Source: Candidatus Thiodubiliella endoseptemdiera | GTDB lineage: Bacteria; Pseudomonadota; Gammaproteobacteria; PS1; Pseudothioglobaceae | Direction of reading: 5' to 3' | Assembly: GCA_013416635.1 (NCBI GenBank) | Contig: JACCHT010000001.1 | Coordinates: 62,001-126,000, forward strand | Length of the DNA: 64,000 nt | Shown here: positions 24,710-33,646 of the stretch, one piece after another | How positions within the stretch are numbered: position 1 is the first letter of the stretch | Layout of the letters: each line of letters opens with the position of its first letter | Translations under genes and position numbers: made by a program | The notes under the pieces: model-generated | The model's input: only the letters and a program-made list of their open reading frames with translations | Databases searched by the model: none | What the model was told of the DNA's origin: nothing

Positions 24710-25788
24710 ATGAGTCAAGTTTACAACTTTAGTGCAGGACCTGCGATGCTGCCAGTACAGGTGATGAAGCAGATGAAAGAAGAGTTATTAGAATATGGTA
24801 ACGCTAAAGCATCAGTGATGGAAATTTCGCATCGTGGTGCGGATTTTATGGCGATGGCAGAGAAATCTGAACGAGATTTGCGTGACTTGATGAATATTCC
24901 TGATAATTACAAAGTGTTATTTTTACAAGGGGTGCGTCGTCGCAGTTTTCTATGGTGCCGATTAATTTATTGCGTGGCAGAACTGCAGCGAATTATGCAC
25001 ATACGGGGCATTGGTCGAAAAAGGCGATTGCCGAGGCACAACGATATTGTGATGTCAATATTTGCACAGATAGTTCGGATAATAAATATACTGATATTGC
25101 GGATTTCAAGGATTGGCATATTAATGAGAAGGGTGCTTTTTTGCATTACACACCAAATGAAACTATTGCAGGTTTGGAATTTGACTATATCCCAGAAACT
25201 GAGCAACCACTGGTGGCAGATATGTCTTCAACGATTTTGTCGCGTGAAATTGATGTGTCAAAATATGGGGTGATTTATGCGGGGGCGCAGAAGAATATTG
25301 GGATTGCTGGTTTGACGATTGTGATTGTGAGAGAGGATTTGGTGGGTAATGTGGCGGCTCATCAGCCGATTTTATTTGATTATGCGACACAGATAAATAA
25401 CGATTCAATGTATAACACCCCATCAACTTACCCTTGGTATGTAGCAGGTCGTGTGTTTGAATGGCTGAAAGAACAGGGCGGTTTGAGTGTGATGGCAAAG
25501 ATTAACGAGCATAAGGCGAAGACGCTTTATGCGGCAATTGATGGCTCTGATTTTTACTCAAATCCTGTAGTAGAAAGATACCGTTCTTGGATGAATGTGC
25601 CGTTTTTATTGGCGAATGAAGACTTAAATGGTTTGTTCTTAGAGCAGGCAGCAGAACGCGATTTAATTACCTTGAAAGGGCATCGTTCGGTGGGCGGTAT
25701 GCGTGCCAGTATTTATAATGCAATGCCACAGAAAGGGATTGATACCTTGGTGGGCTTTATGCAAGATTTTGAGAAAGAAAACGGATAA
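24710..25788 (+). pseudogene. serC: Phosphoserine aminotransferase, frameshifted
   Basis: The enzyme makes phosphoserine (and a vitamin B6 precursor) with PLP. A clear AAGGAG lies upstream of the ATG at 24710, and the product starts [15 protein letters not shown]. After FLQG the frame is lost; adding one G to the run 24929-24932 restores [18 protein letters not shown] and the rest of a normal protein of about 359 residues, including the PLP-lysine region IYAGAQKNIGIAG and RASIYNAMP. The break is a single missing base in a G run, the same pattern as in many other genes here, so the gene is probably intact in the cell. Confidence 0.9.
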
Positions 25789-25794
25789 AAAATT

Positions 25795-26951
25795 ATGTTT
25801 ACAATACAAACGCTGAATAATATTTCCCCTGTTGGTTTGGATAAATTACCGAGAGATAGCTACGAAATTGCATCTGAAATGAGCAATCCTGATGCGATTT
25901 TGGTGCGTAGTGCGAAGATGCACGAAATGGAAATTGGCAACAATCTGAAAGCCGTTGGCCGTGCAGGGGCAGGGGTGAATAATATTCCACTAGATAAAAT
26001 GAGTGATAAAGGCGTGGTGGTTTTTAATGCACCAGGTGCGAACGCAAATGCAGTGAAAGAGTTGGTGATTTCGTCAATGTTACTTGCCAGTCGCAACATC
26101 TGTCAGGCGTGGGATTATGTTAATCGTTTGCCATTGGATAATCTCAAAACTGCGGTGGAAGATGGCAAAAAAAATTATGCAGGTTCAGAATTACCAGGTA
26201 AGACGCTTGGTATTGTCGGCTTGGGTGCGATTGGCGTGCAGATTGCCAATGCGGCTGATGCATTGGGTATGAAAGTGGTGGGTTTTGATCCGAATATTAC
26301 CATTAAAAGTGCTTGGAAACTCTCAGCCGATGTTGAACAGGCGTTGAATATTGATGAATTATTTGCGCAGAGTGATTTTGTTTCTTTTCATGTGCCATTA
26401 GTGGAAGGCACCAAAAATTTACTCAACGCAGAACGCATTGCCTTGTTACCCGCGGGGCAACGATTTTGAATTTTGCACGAGATGGGATTATTGATGAAGA
26501 TGCATTGATTACTGCATTAGAAGCGGGCAAAGTTAAATATTATGTGACGGATTTTCCGATTGATGATAAAAAAGACCACGAACGCGTGATTGCCTTGCCA
26601 CACTTGGGTGCATCCACGGCGGAAGCAGAAGATAATTGTGCAGTTATGGTGGCAAATCAAGTGAAAGATTATCTTGAAAATGGCAATATCACTAATTCAG
26701 TCAATTTTCCAGAGGCAAAAATGCCACGATTAGGCAGTGCGCGTTTGTCCATTGCCCATCAAAATATCCCTAATATGGTCGGGCAAATATCCACCATTCT
26801 TGCCGATGCAGGGATAAATATTATCGATATGCTAAACAAATCACGAAACGAAATTGCTTATACTTTAATTGATTTGGAGAGTGAAATTTCTGATACAGTG
26901 GTCGGTAGTTTGCAACAAGTTGAAGGTGCATTGAGCGTTAGAGTTTTATAA
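25795..26951 (+). pseudogene. serA: D-3-phosphoglycerate dehydrogenase, frameshifted
   Basis: The first enzyme of serine synthesis. The two frames make a protein of about 385 residues: an N-terminal substrate domain, the NAD-binding segment LGIVGLGAIGVQIANAADALGM, the catalytic His region VIALPHLGAST, and a C-terminal ACT-like domain (LSIAHQNIPNMVGQISTILADAGINI). The frame is lost at LLPAG; one extra G in the run 26454-26457 gives LLPAGATILNFARDG. The gene follows serC by 6 bp. It is probably intact in the cell, with the break a sequence error. Confidence 0.9.
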
Positions 26952-26961
26952 AAGGTAAAAA

Positions 26962-28036
26962 ATGGCTAAAACATTAGAGGAATTAAGAATTGAAATTGAC
27001 GCATTGGATAAAGAAATCCAGTCATTAATTGGTAATCGTGCAGAGCTTGCATCAGCTGTTGCCGAGGTCAAAAAAACATCAGATGATAAAGCAGTTTTTA
27101 CCGCCCCGAGCGTGAAGCACAAGTATTACGCAAAGTCATTGAACGCAATGATAACCCCATCAAAGATAAAGATATGGCACACATATTCCGTGAGATTATG
27201 TCAGCTTGTTTGGCACTTGAACAGGGTATTAATATTGCTTATTTAGGACCTGAAGGCACTTTCACTCAAGAAGCTACGCTTAAACATTTCGGCATGCAGT
27301 TTCAACTCTAGACTGTGCCAGTATTGATGAAATTTTCCATCAAGTGGAAAAAGGCAATGCAAATTATGGCGTTGTACCGATTGAAAATTCATCAAACGGT
27401 GTGATTGGTGCAACGATTGATATGCTTTATTCTCAAGGTTTAAAAATTTGCGGTGAAGTGGAGGTTTCAATCCAGCATCAACTAATGATGGCAGACCAAT
27501 CTAAAGAAATAAAAGTGATTTATGCACACCAACAAGCATTAGACCAATGCCATCGTTGGCTTGAAAATCATTATCCAAATATCGAATTAAAAGCAGTTGC
27601 CTCTAATGCCTTAGCCGCACGCATCGTCAAAGATGAGCCAAATGCGGCGGCGATTGCATCAAAAGTTGCGTTAGATTTATATACTTTAGAGCGAGTTGCT
27701 AAAAATATTGAAGATAAGGCAGGCAATGTTACCCGCTTCATCGTGCTCAGCAAAGAAGAAGTGCCATCTTCAAACAAAGACAAAACTTCCCTATTAGTCG
27801 TTACCAAACACGAAGCAGGTGCATTATTTGACTTGCTCTCACCCTTCAAAGAACAAGACATCAATGTCCTGCAAATTGCCCGCCATCCTATGCCTGGCAT
27901 TAAATGGGAATATATGTTTCTAATCGACATCGAAGGCCATCAGCAACAAGAACACATACAAAAAGCCTTGGCAAAAGTGTCAGATGAAGTACTTAATCTG
28001 ATTATTTTAGGTTCTTATCCTGTTGCGGTTTTGTAG
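26962..28036 (+). pseudogene. pheA: Bifunctional chorismate mutase / prephenate dehydratase, twice frameshifted
   Basis: The enzyme converts chorismate to phenylpyruvate for phenylalanine. The N-terminal mutase starts MAKTLEELRIEIDALDKEI. One missing T in the run 27095-27099 breaks FYRPEREAQVLRKV, and a second missing base near 27293 breaks the join before DCASIDEIFHQVEKGNANYG. After both repairs the dehydratase domain (NIAYLGPEGTFTQEA; YGVVPIENSSNGVIG; NVTRFIVLS) and the ACT regulatory domain (KTSLLVVTKHEAGALFDLLSPF) are complete. It lies between serA and hisC. Two breaks in one gene could mean real decay, but both fit the window-wide deletion pattern. Confidence 0.88.
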
Positions 28037-28092
28037 CGGCTACAAGTTAAGGAATCGCCAAAATTTATCCACTTTTACAAGAGCAAAAAAAT

Positions 28093-29157
28093 ATGAGTAT
28101 CTGCCCCGCCATCAAATCCCTGCAACCTTACCAAGGCGGTAAACCCATCAGCGAATTACAACGAGAATTAGGTTTGGACAAGGTGGTGAAATTAGCCAGT
28201 AATGAAAATCCATTGCCCACCAGTCAAAAGGTGCGAGTGGCAATTGAGCAGGCAGCAAGTGAGATAGGGCGTTATCCTGACGGTAATGGATTTGAGTTGA
28301 AACAGGCGATTAGTCGGCATTTATCAGTGTCAGCGGATGGGATTACTTTGGGCAATGGTTCAAATGATTTGTTGGAATTGGTCGCCAGAGCCTATGTGTG
28401 TGATGCCTGTGATGAAGTGATTTTTTCGCAGTATGCGTTTGTGGTTTATCCATTGGTAACACAGGCGTTAGGTGCAAAGGCGGTGGTAACACCTGCCAAA
28501 GATTTTGGGCATGATTTAGAGGCGATGTTGTCAGCAATTACCAATAACAGCAAGTTGATATTTATTGCTAATCCGAACAATCCGACAGGTACATTATTGA
28601 GCGATGACGCGGTTTATGCGTTTTTATCAAAAGTACCAAACACAGTAACAGTAGTATTAGACCAAGCCTATATTGAATATTTAGATGCCGATGATAATGC
28701 GATTGGATGGCTACAAGAATTTGATAATTTGATAATTACACGCACTTTTTCTAAAGCGTATGGATTGGCAGGTTTGCGGGTTGGTTATTCGATTTGCTCG
28801 GCTAAAATTGCCGATTATCTCAATCGCATTCGTCAACCATTTAATGTCAATCACATTGCCCAAAGTGCGGCAATTGCAGTATTAGCAGACAAAGAATTTA
28901 TCGCCCAATCAGTAAGTAAAAATAAACAAGGATTGATGCAACTTGCCAAAGGTTTTGACGCACTCGGCTTATCTTACATCCCCTCTTCTGCGAATTTCAT
29001 TGCCATCAAAGTAAGTGATGCAATGGCAATTTATCAGCAGTTATTAGCACAAGGTTTTATTGTCCGCCCCGTTGAAATGCCAAATTATGTGCGTATTTCT
29101 GTAGGTACGAAAAATGAGAATACCGCATTCCTTGATACATTAAAATCACTAATATGA
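28093..29157 (+). CDS. hisC: Histidinol-phosphate aminotransferase
   Basis: This 354-residue PLP-dependent aminotransferase has KLASNENPLPTS, FIANPNNPTGTLL and the PLP-lysine motif TRTFSKAYGLAGLRVGY. In this position (pheA-hisC-tyrA-aroA) such enzymes often also act on phenylalanine or tyrosine precursors, so it may serve both histidine and aromatic synthesis. The stop overlaps the tyrA start (ATGA). Confidence 0.92.
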   Translation: MSICPAIKSLQPYQGGKPISELQRELGLDKVVKLASNENPLPTSQKVRVAIEQAASEIGRYPDGNGFELKQAISRHLSVSADGITLGNGSNDLLELVARAYVCDACDEVIFSQYAFVVYPLVTQALGAKAVVTPAKDFGHDLEAMLSAITNNSKLIFIANPNNPTGTLLSDDAVYAFLSKVPNTVTVVLDQAYIEYLDADDNAIGWLQEFDNLIITRTFSKAYGLAGLRVGYSICSAKIADYLNRIRQPFNVNHIAQSAAIAVLADKEFIAQSVSKNKQGLMQLAKGFDALGLSYIPSSANFIAIKVSDAMAIYQQLLAQGFIVRPVEMPNYVRISVGTKNENTAFLDTLKSLI

Positions 29158-30005
29158 ATAAAATTTGCATTATCGGCGTTGGATTGATTGGTGGCTCATT
29201 CGCACTCGGCTTAAAAAAAGCCAAAAAAGTGCAAACGATTGTCGGCTACGGCAGAAATGAAAACAATCTGAAACAAGCACAAGATTTAGGCGTGATTGAC
29301 ACCTATAGCACAGACATTACCAAAGCATTATCAGCCGTAGATTTAGTATTGATTGCAACGCCTGTGAATAGCTTTCAAAGCATTTTTGAAATGATCAAAC
29401 CGCATATTAACAGCGATGTAATTATCTCAGATGTCGGCAGCACCAAAAGCAGTGTGATTGCGACCGCCAAAGAAGTATTCGGCACAATACCTGAGAATTT
29501 TATTCCCGCACACCCGATTGCAGGCAAAGAGCAAAGTGGGGTGATAGCAGCTGATGGCAGTTTGTTTGAGGGCAAGCGTGTTATTCTCACACCAACAGAG
29601 AATGCAAATACCCAAGCAGTGGTTAGCGTCAGTGAATTATGGGAAGCAATAGGAGCAAAGGTGGAAATTATGAGCGATAAAAAACACGATGATTTATTAG
29701 CGATGACATCGCATTTACCGCATATGTTGGCGTTTTCATTAATGGATTATTTGATGGAAAGCGATTCAAATGCACTCAGTTATGCAGCAGGCGGATTTAA
29801 AGATTTTTCGCGTATCGCATCATCAGATGCATCAATGTGGCGTGATATTTGTATCAATAATCCTGATGAAATTACCAAGCATATTAAAGGTTTTCAACAA
29901 AGTTTAGATAAACTTTCGCGCCTAATTAAAGAAGGTCAAGCACAAGAAATAGAAGCATTATTCGCACATGCAAAAGCAGCAAGGGACGATTGGTTAAATG
30001 TCTAA
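29154..30005 (+). CDS. tyrA: Prephenate dehydrogenase
   Basis: This 283-residue NAD-dependent enzyme of tyrosine synthesis has the Rossmann motif IIGVGLIGGSFALGLKKA at the N terminus, DVGSTKSSV, and the catalytic HPIAGKEQSG and TSHLPHMLAFSL motifs. Length is normal for a monofunctional enzyme without ACT domain. It overlaps hisC by 4 bp and aroA by 8 bp. Confidence 0.93.
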   Translation: MNKICIIGVGLIGGSFALGLKKAKKVQTIVGYGRNENNLKQAQDLGVIDTYSTDITKALSAVDLVLIATPVNSFQSIFEMIKPHINSDVIISDVGSTKSSVIATAKEVFGTIPENFIPAHPIAGKEQSGVIAADGSLFEGKRVILTPTENANTQAVVSVSELWEAIGAKVEIMSDKKHDDLLAMTSHLPHMLAFSLMDYLMESDSNALSYAAGGFKDFSRIASSDASMWRDICINNPDEITKHIKGFQQSLDKLSRLIKEGQAQEIEALFAHAKAARDDWLNV

Positions 30006-31299
30006 ATTTATCATCCAACCTGCCAACACACTCAGCGGCAGTATCAAAGTCCCAGGCGATAAATCAATCTCACATCGCTGCATTATGCTCGGTTCATTGG
30101 CGAATGGAACAACAGAAGTCAGCGGCTTTTTACAAGGTGAAGACGCACTCGCAACACTCAAAGCATTTCAAGCAATGGGTGTTGACATTCAGCGAAAGGG
30201 CGATAAAGTTACAATCCACGGCGTCGGCTTACACGGCTTAAAAAAACCAAACACACCACTTAACTTAGGCAATTCAGGCACCTCAATGCGTTTAATGTCA
30301 GGGATTTTAGCAGCACAAGATTTTGATTCTGAACTGCTAGGCGATGTCTCATTATCCAAACGCCCAATGAACAGAGTGATTGACCCATTAACAACAATGG
30401 GTGCAGTGATTGAGAGCAATGATGGCAAACCACCTCTAAAGATTAAAGGCGGGCAATCACTCAAAGCCATTCATTATAATTTGCCAGTTGCCTCGGCACA
30501 AGTTAAGTCCTGCGTATTGTTAGCAGGTCTATATGCACAAGGCAATACCTGCATAACCGAACCAGAAACCACACGCGACCACACCGAACGAATGCTCAAA
30601 GGACTTGATTATCAAGTGAACATTACCAACAATACAATATGTCTGACAGGTGGCAATGAACTCACTGCCACACAATTTCAAGTGCCAAGTGATATTTCAT
30701 CAGCAGCGTTTTTTATGGTAGCAGGCTGTATCGCACCGCAATCAAACATCACCTTAAAAGGAGTCAATATCAACCCAACCCGCACAGGCGTGATTGACAT
30801 CTTAAAATTAATGGGTGCAAAATTAACCGTATCAAATAAGCGTGAGATTGGAGGCGAATTGCTGGCTGATATTTGCGTGCAATCATCAGAATTAAAAGGC
30901 ATCAATATCCCATCAGAATTCGTCCCCCTAGCGATTGACGAATTCCCCGCCATTTTTATTGCCGCAGCCTGCGCACAAGGTGAAACCGTTTTAACAAACG
31001 CTAAAGAATTACGCGTAAAAGAATCCGACCGCATTCAAGTAATGGCTGATGGGCTAAATATCCTAGGCATTAAAAACCAAGTCCTAGAAGATGGAATTAA
31101 AATTCAAGGAGGCATTTTCCAAAAACCAACAAACACAATCCAATCCCATCACGACCACCGTATTTCTATGTCATTTGCAATAGCATCATTGCGATGTAAA
31201 TATGCGATTGAAATTGACGGCGTGGACAATGTAGCAACTTCTTTCCCTAATTTTGTAGCACTTTCCAACTCTATCGGAATGAACATCAAAGAACTTTAA
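29998..31299 (+). CDS. aroA: 3-phosphoshikimate 1-carboxyvinyltransferase (EPSP synthase)
   Basis: This 433-residue shikimate-pathway enzyme joins PEP and shikimate-3-phosphate. It has the KVPGDKSISHRCIMLGSLA phosphate-binding motif, LGNSGTSMRLMSGIL, and the second signature RVKESDRIQVM with a C-terminal HDHRISMSFAIA. It closes the serC-to-aroA run. A bidirectional terminator follows. Confidence 0.95.
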   Translation: MSKFIIQPANTLSGSIKVPGDKSISHRCIMLGSLANGTTEVSGFLQGEDALATLKAFQAMGVDIQRKGDKVTIHGVGLHGLKKPNTPLNLGNSGTSMRLMSGILAAQDFDSELLGDVSLSKRPMNRVIDPLTTMGAVIESNDGKPPLKIKGGQSLKAIHYNLPVASAQVKSCVLLAGLYAQGNTCITEPETTRDHTERMLKGLDYQVNITNNTICLTGGNELTATQFQVPSDISSAAFFMVAGCIAPQSNITLKGVNINPTRTGVIDILKLMGAKLTVSNKREIGGELLADICVQSSELKGINIPSEFVPLAIDEFPAIFIAAACAQGETVLTNAKELRVKESDRIQVMADGLNILGIKNQVLEDGIKIQGGIFQKPTNTIQSHHDHRISMSFAIASLRCKYAIEIDGVDNVATSFPNFVALSNSIGMNIKEL

Positions 31300-31309
31300 A
31301 CCGCACCCC

Positions 31310-31332
31310 TTGACAAGGTCGAACCTTGTCAA
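31310..31332. repeat. Short palindromic repeat, copy 1
   Basis: A perfect inverted repeat with arms TTGACAAGGT and ACCTTGTCAA around a CGA loop, located just after aroA. The second copy at 36827 is its reverse complement. It could act as a hairpin at gene ends, as REP-type palindromes do. Confidence 0.8.
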
Positions 31333-31341
31333 TACAAATAT

Positions 31342-31371
31342 AAAAAAAGCACCCAATCAGTGCTTTTTTTT
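31342..31371. terminator. Bidirectional rho-independent terminator between aroA and the dsrC-like gene
   Basis: A run of A followed by GCAC, a 7-base loop CCAATCA, then GTGC and eight T. A/T tracts on both sides suit termination in both directions for the converging genes. Confidence 0.85.
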
Positions 31372-31390
31372 CATTCCCTAAAAACCAATC

Positions 31391-31717
31391 TTAATAACCA
31401 CCTTTCCGCTTAGTCTCAGGCAATCCAGCAATCTTCCCCGCTTGCTTCGCAGGACCCTTAGGGAATAAAGTATATAACTCTTTAGTCGTTAATTTACCTT
31501 CCCAGTCATCTTTCAAACCCTTAACCATATTGCGTTCATTAGGCTGATTCGCATTATTATTCACATACTCTTCACGCAAAAAAGCAATTAACTTAAAACT
31601 GTCTTCTGTCAAATTAACCCCTTCTTCTTCTGCAAATTCGCGTGCAATATCTTCATTCCAATCATTTAAGTCAACCAAGTAACCATGTCCATCTCTTTCT
31701 AAATCAGCTAATGCCAT
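31391..31717 (-). CDS. DsrC/TusE-family protein lacking both C-terminal cysteines
   Basis: This 108-residue protein has the DsrC fold signature: LNDWNEDIAREFAEEEGVNLTEDSFKLIAFLREEY and the C-terminal arm LFPKGPAKQAGKIAGLPETK. True DsrC carries two cysteines on this arm that shuttle sulfur trisulfides between DsrAB and DsrMKJOP, and TusE keeps the last one. Here both positions are non-cysteine and the protein has no cysteine at all, so it cannot carry sulfur in that way. It resembles the DsrC-like regulatory paralogs described as RspA. GGAG precedes the ATG. It is divergently transcribed from lepB. Confidence 0.9.
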   Translation of the reverse strand: MALADLERDGHGYLVDLNDWNEDIAREFAEEEGVNLTEDSFKLIAFLREEYVNNNANQPNERNMVKGLKDDWEGKLTTKELYTLFPKGPAKQAGKIAGLPETKRKGGY

Positions 31718-31788
31718 TTTGTTTTCTCCGTGATATAAGTAAAGGGAAATATTATATAATAACTCCTTTTACTTTTGACCATTATTTT

Positions 31789-32709
31789 ATGACTATCGAA
31801 AACGCCTCCTCATTTCTAGCGTGGGATGTCTCCTCTTATCTCGCAACATTTCTCATTATTGCCTTTATCATCGTCGCTTCAGACCATTTTTTTATGGGCG
31901 GAGCAGCACTTAACAAACCAACGACAAAGAAATTCCTACTAACCAAATGGCTATATTTCGCCTGCTTCCTAAGACTAAATAAATCAGAAAAATACCACCA
32001 CCGCTCCAAAGCCGTGCAACTCTGTGCAGAATTCTACCCCGTATTATTACTGGTATTTTTACTCAGAGGCTTCATTGCCGAACCATTTAGAATCCCATCT
32101 AATTCAATGATGCCAACTTTTTTAACCTACGATTTTTTATTAGTAGAAAAACTCTCCTACGGCATCCATTTACCCGTTTTTAATACAGAACTAATAGACA
32201 TCAACGACCCAGAGCGAGGCGATGTAATCGTATTCAGATACCCAAATTACGAACACCAAAAAGCCTACAAAGGAGCAGATTTTATCAAACGCGTGATTGG
32301 CATCCCAGGCGACAAAATTGAATATATCAATGACAAACTTACCGTCAACGGCACAGCAATTAAATACAAAAATATTGGCACCTACAAAGGCATAGAAAAA
32401 GGCACAGGTATGACAGGATACAAACACAAGCGTGAAATGCTAGCCCCCAACCCACACAATATTTTGTTATCACCTAACACAAATTCCAGAAATGTTAAAT
32501 TAATCGTCCCCCAAGGGCATTATTTTGTAATGGGAGACAACCGTGCACACAGCAGCGACAGCCGTTTCTGGGGCTTTGTCCCAGAACAATACATCATCGG
32601 CAGAGCCTTTTATATCTGGGCACATGCCGATATTGGTGGCATATTTTCCGCCAACCCTCTACAAGCGTTAAAAACCTTTACCTTAAATAGAAATGGAATC
32701 ATTGATTAA
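31789..32709 (+). CDS. lepB: Signal peptidase I
   Basis: This 306-residue inner-membrane protease removes signal peptides from secreted proteins. It has a membrane segment at about 18-36, a second near 84-93 (VLLLVFLLRGF), the catalytic Ser106 in RIPSNSMMPT and the catalytic Lys167 in ADFIKRVIGIPGD, then YFVMGDNRAHSSDSRFWGFV. I chose the ATG at 31789; an in-frame start at 31642 would run antisense into the dsrC-like gene. In most gammaproteobacteria lepB lies between lepA and rnc; here it is separate from both. Confidence 0.92.
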   Translation: MTIENASSFLAWDVSSYLATFLIIAFIIVASDHFFMGGAALNKPTTKKFLLTKWLYFACFLRLNKSEKYHHRSKAVQLCAEFYPVLLLVFLLRGFIAEPFRIPSNSMMPTFLTYDFLLVEKLSYGIHLPVFNTELIDINDPERGDVIVFRYPNYEHQKAYKGADFIKRVIGIPGDKIEYINDKLTVNGTAIKYKNIGTYKGIEKGTGMTGYKHKREMLAPNPHNILLSPNTNSRNVKLIVPQGHYFVMGDNRAHSSDSRFWGFVPEQYIIGRAFYIWAHADIGGIFSANPLQALKTFTLNRNGIID

Positions 32710-32816
32710 AACCCAAACAAAAGCAAAGCAACAAAAGTCAAACATTGTCATTCTTAATACCTGACTTTCTTAGCACCTCTTGACACAACCTATTTTTTAT
32801 GGATAATACCCAACTT

Positions 32817-33616
32817 ATGAAATTTACATATAGCACAGCACCGCAGTCGCGCGTGTTTATTTAAACAGTAAAAGTCTTTTAAATCCCAAGTCAAAACCCC
32901 AAGCCACTCTTAGTGGTTTTTGGACATTCATTAATTTTTTACACAGACTACTGAGCAAATTCAGCAATACCCACAAGAAAACACCACACGCCTACATTTT
33001 TTCCACCCCCGAAAAACAAATCGAACTCGGGCTAGACGGCGCACAACTCACCCAATTCCAAACCTATCTCAATCAATTTGCCGACGATATGAAAGCCTAC
33101 CTCGACCCAGCCCAACGCACCAAAGTCATCACCCAACAAATTCACGACGACTACAAAACCATCAACAGTTGGATAGGACATCTAAGAACCGGCATCAAAG
33201 CCAGCAAAAGAGACACCCTCACCGACCAAGACTACGCCTCCCTATTCATCCACAAAGACAAAACCACCCGCACCAAACACACCGAAATTGACAGCGTCCC
33301 CACCCTAGAAGTCAAATCCCAAAGCGGTGGCACGCTTACCCTCGGCGTTTTCGTCGCTGGCAGTGAAATCCCCATCAAACCAAAATTACCCGAATTTGTC
33401 AAAAACATCGAACTATTTTGGTGCTTCGACGAAAACCAAAACCCACCCATAAACATCACCCAACACAACCAAACCTTCGCCACCGCCAGCCCCAAAATCA
33501 TCATCAACAAAGCCGACGAAGGACAATACTGCCACCTCATCGCCTACTTCATCCTCCCCAACGGCACCAAATCCCAACCCTCTCAAGTGTTGAGTTTTAT
33601 TGCCAGCACCATTTAA
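32817..33616 (+). pseudogene. Uncharacterised protein upstream of the autotransporter, frameshifted near its start
   Basis: From 33089 there is an open frame of 175 codons, but the same frame is open back to about 32840 with no start codon. An ATG at 32817 (MKFTYSTAPQSRVF, or from 32799) joins it if one T is restored near 32857-32863, giving about 266 residues. The first half looks helical; the C-terminal half looks like beta-rich domains (KPKLPEFVKNIELFWCF; GQYCHLIAYFILPNGTKSQPS). I see no signal peptide and do not recognise the family. The coding strand is unusually C-rich, like the next gene, with which it may form an operon (30-bp gap). The stretch 32710-32798 holds nothing I can support. 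Confidence 0.5.
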
Positions 33617-33646
33617 CCCATTTACTTTCCCTTAGGAGTTATTATT

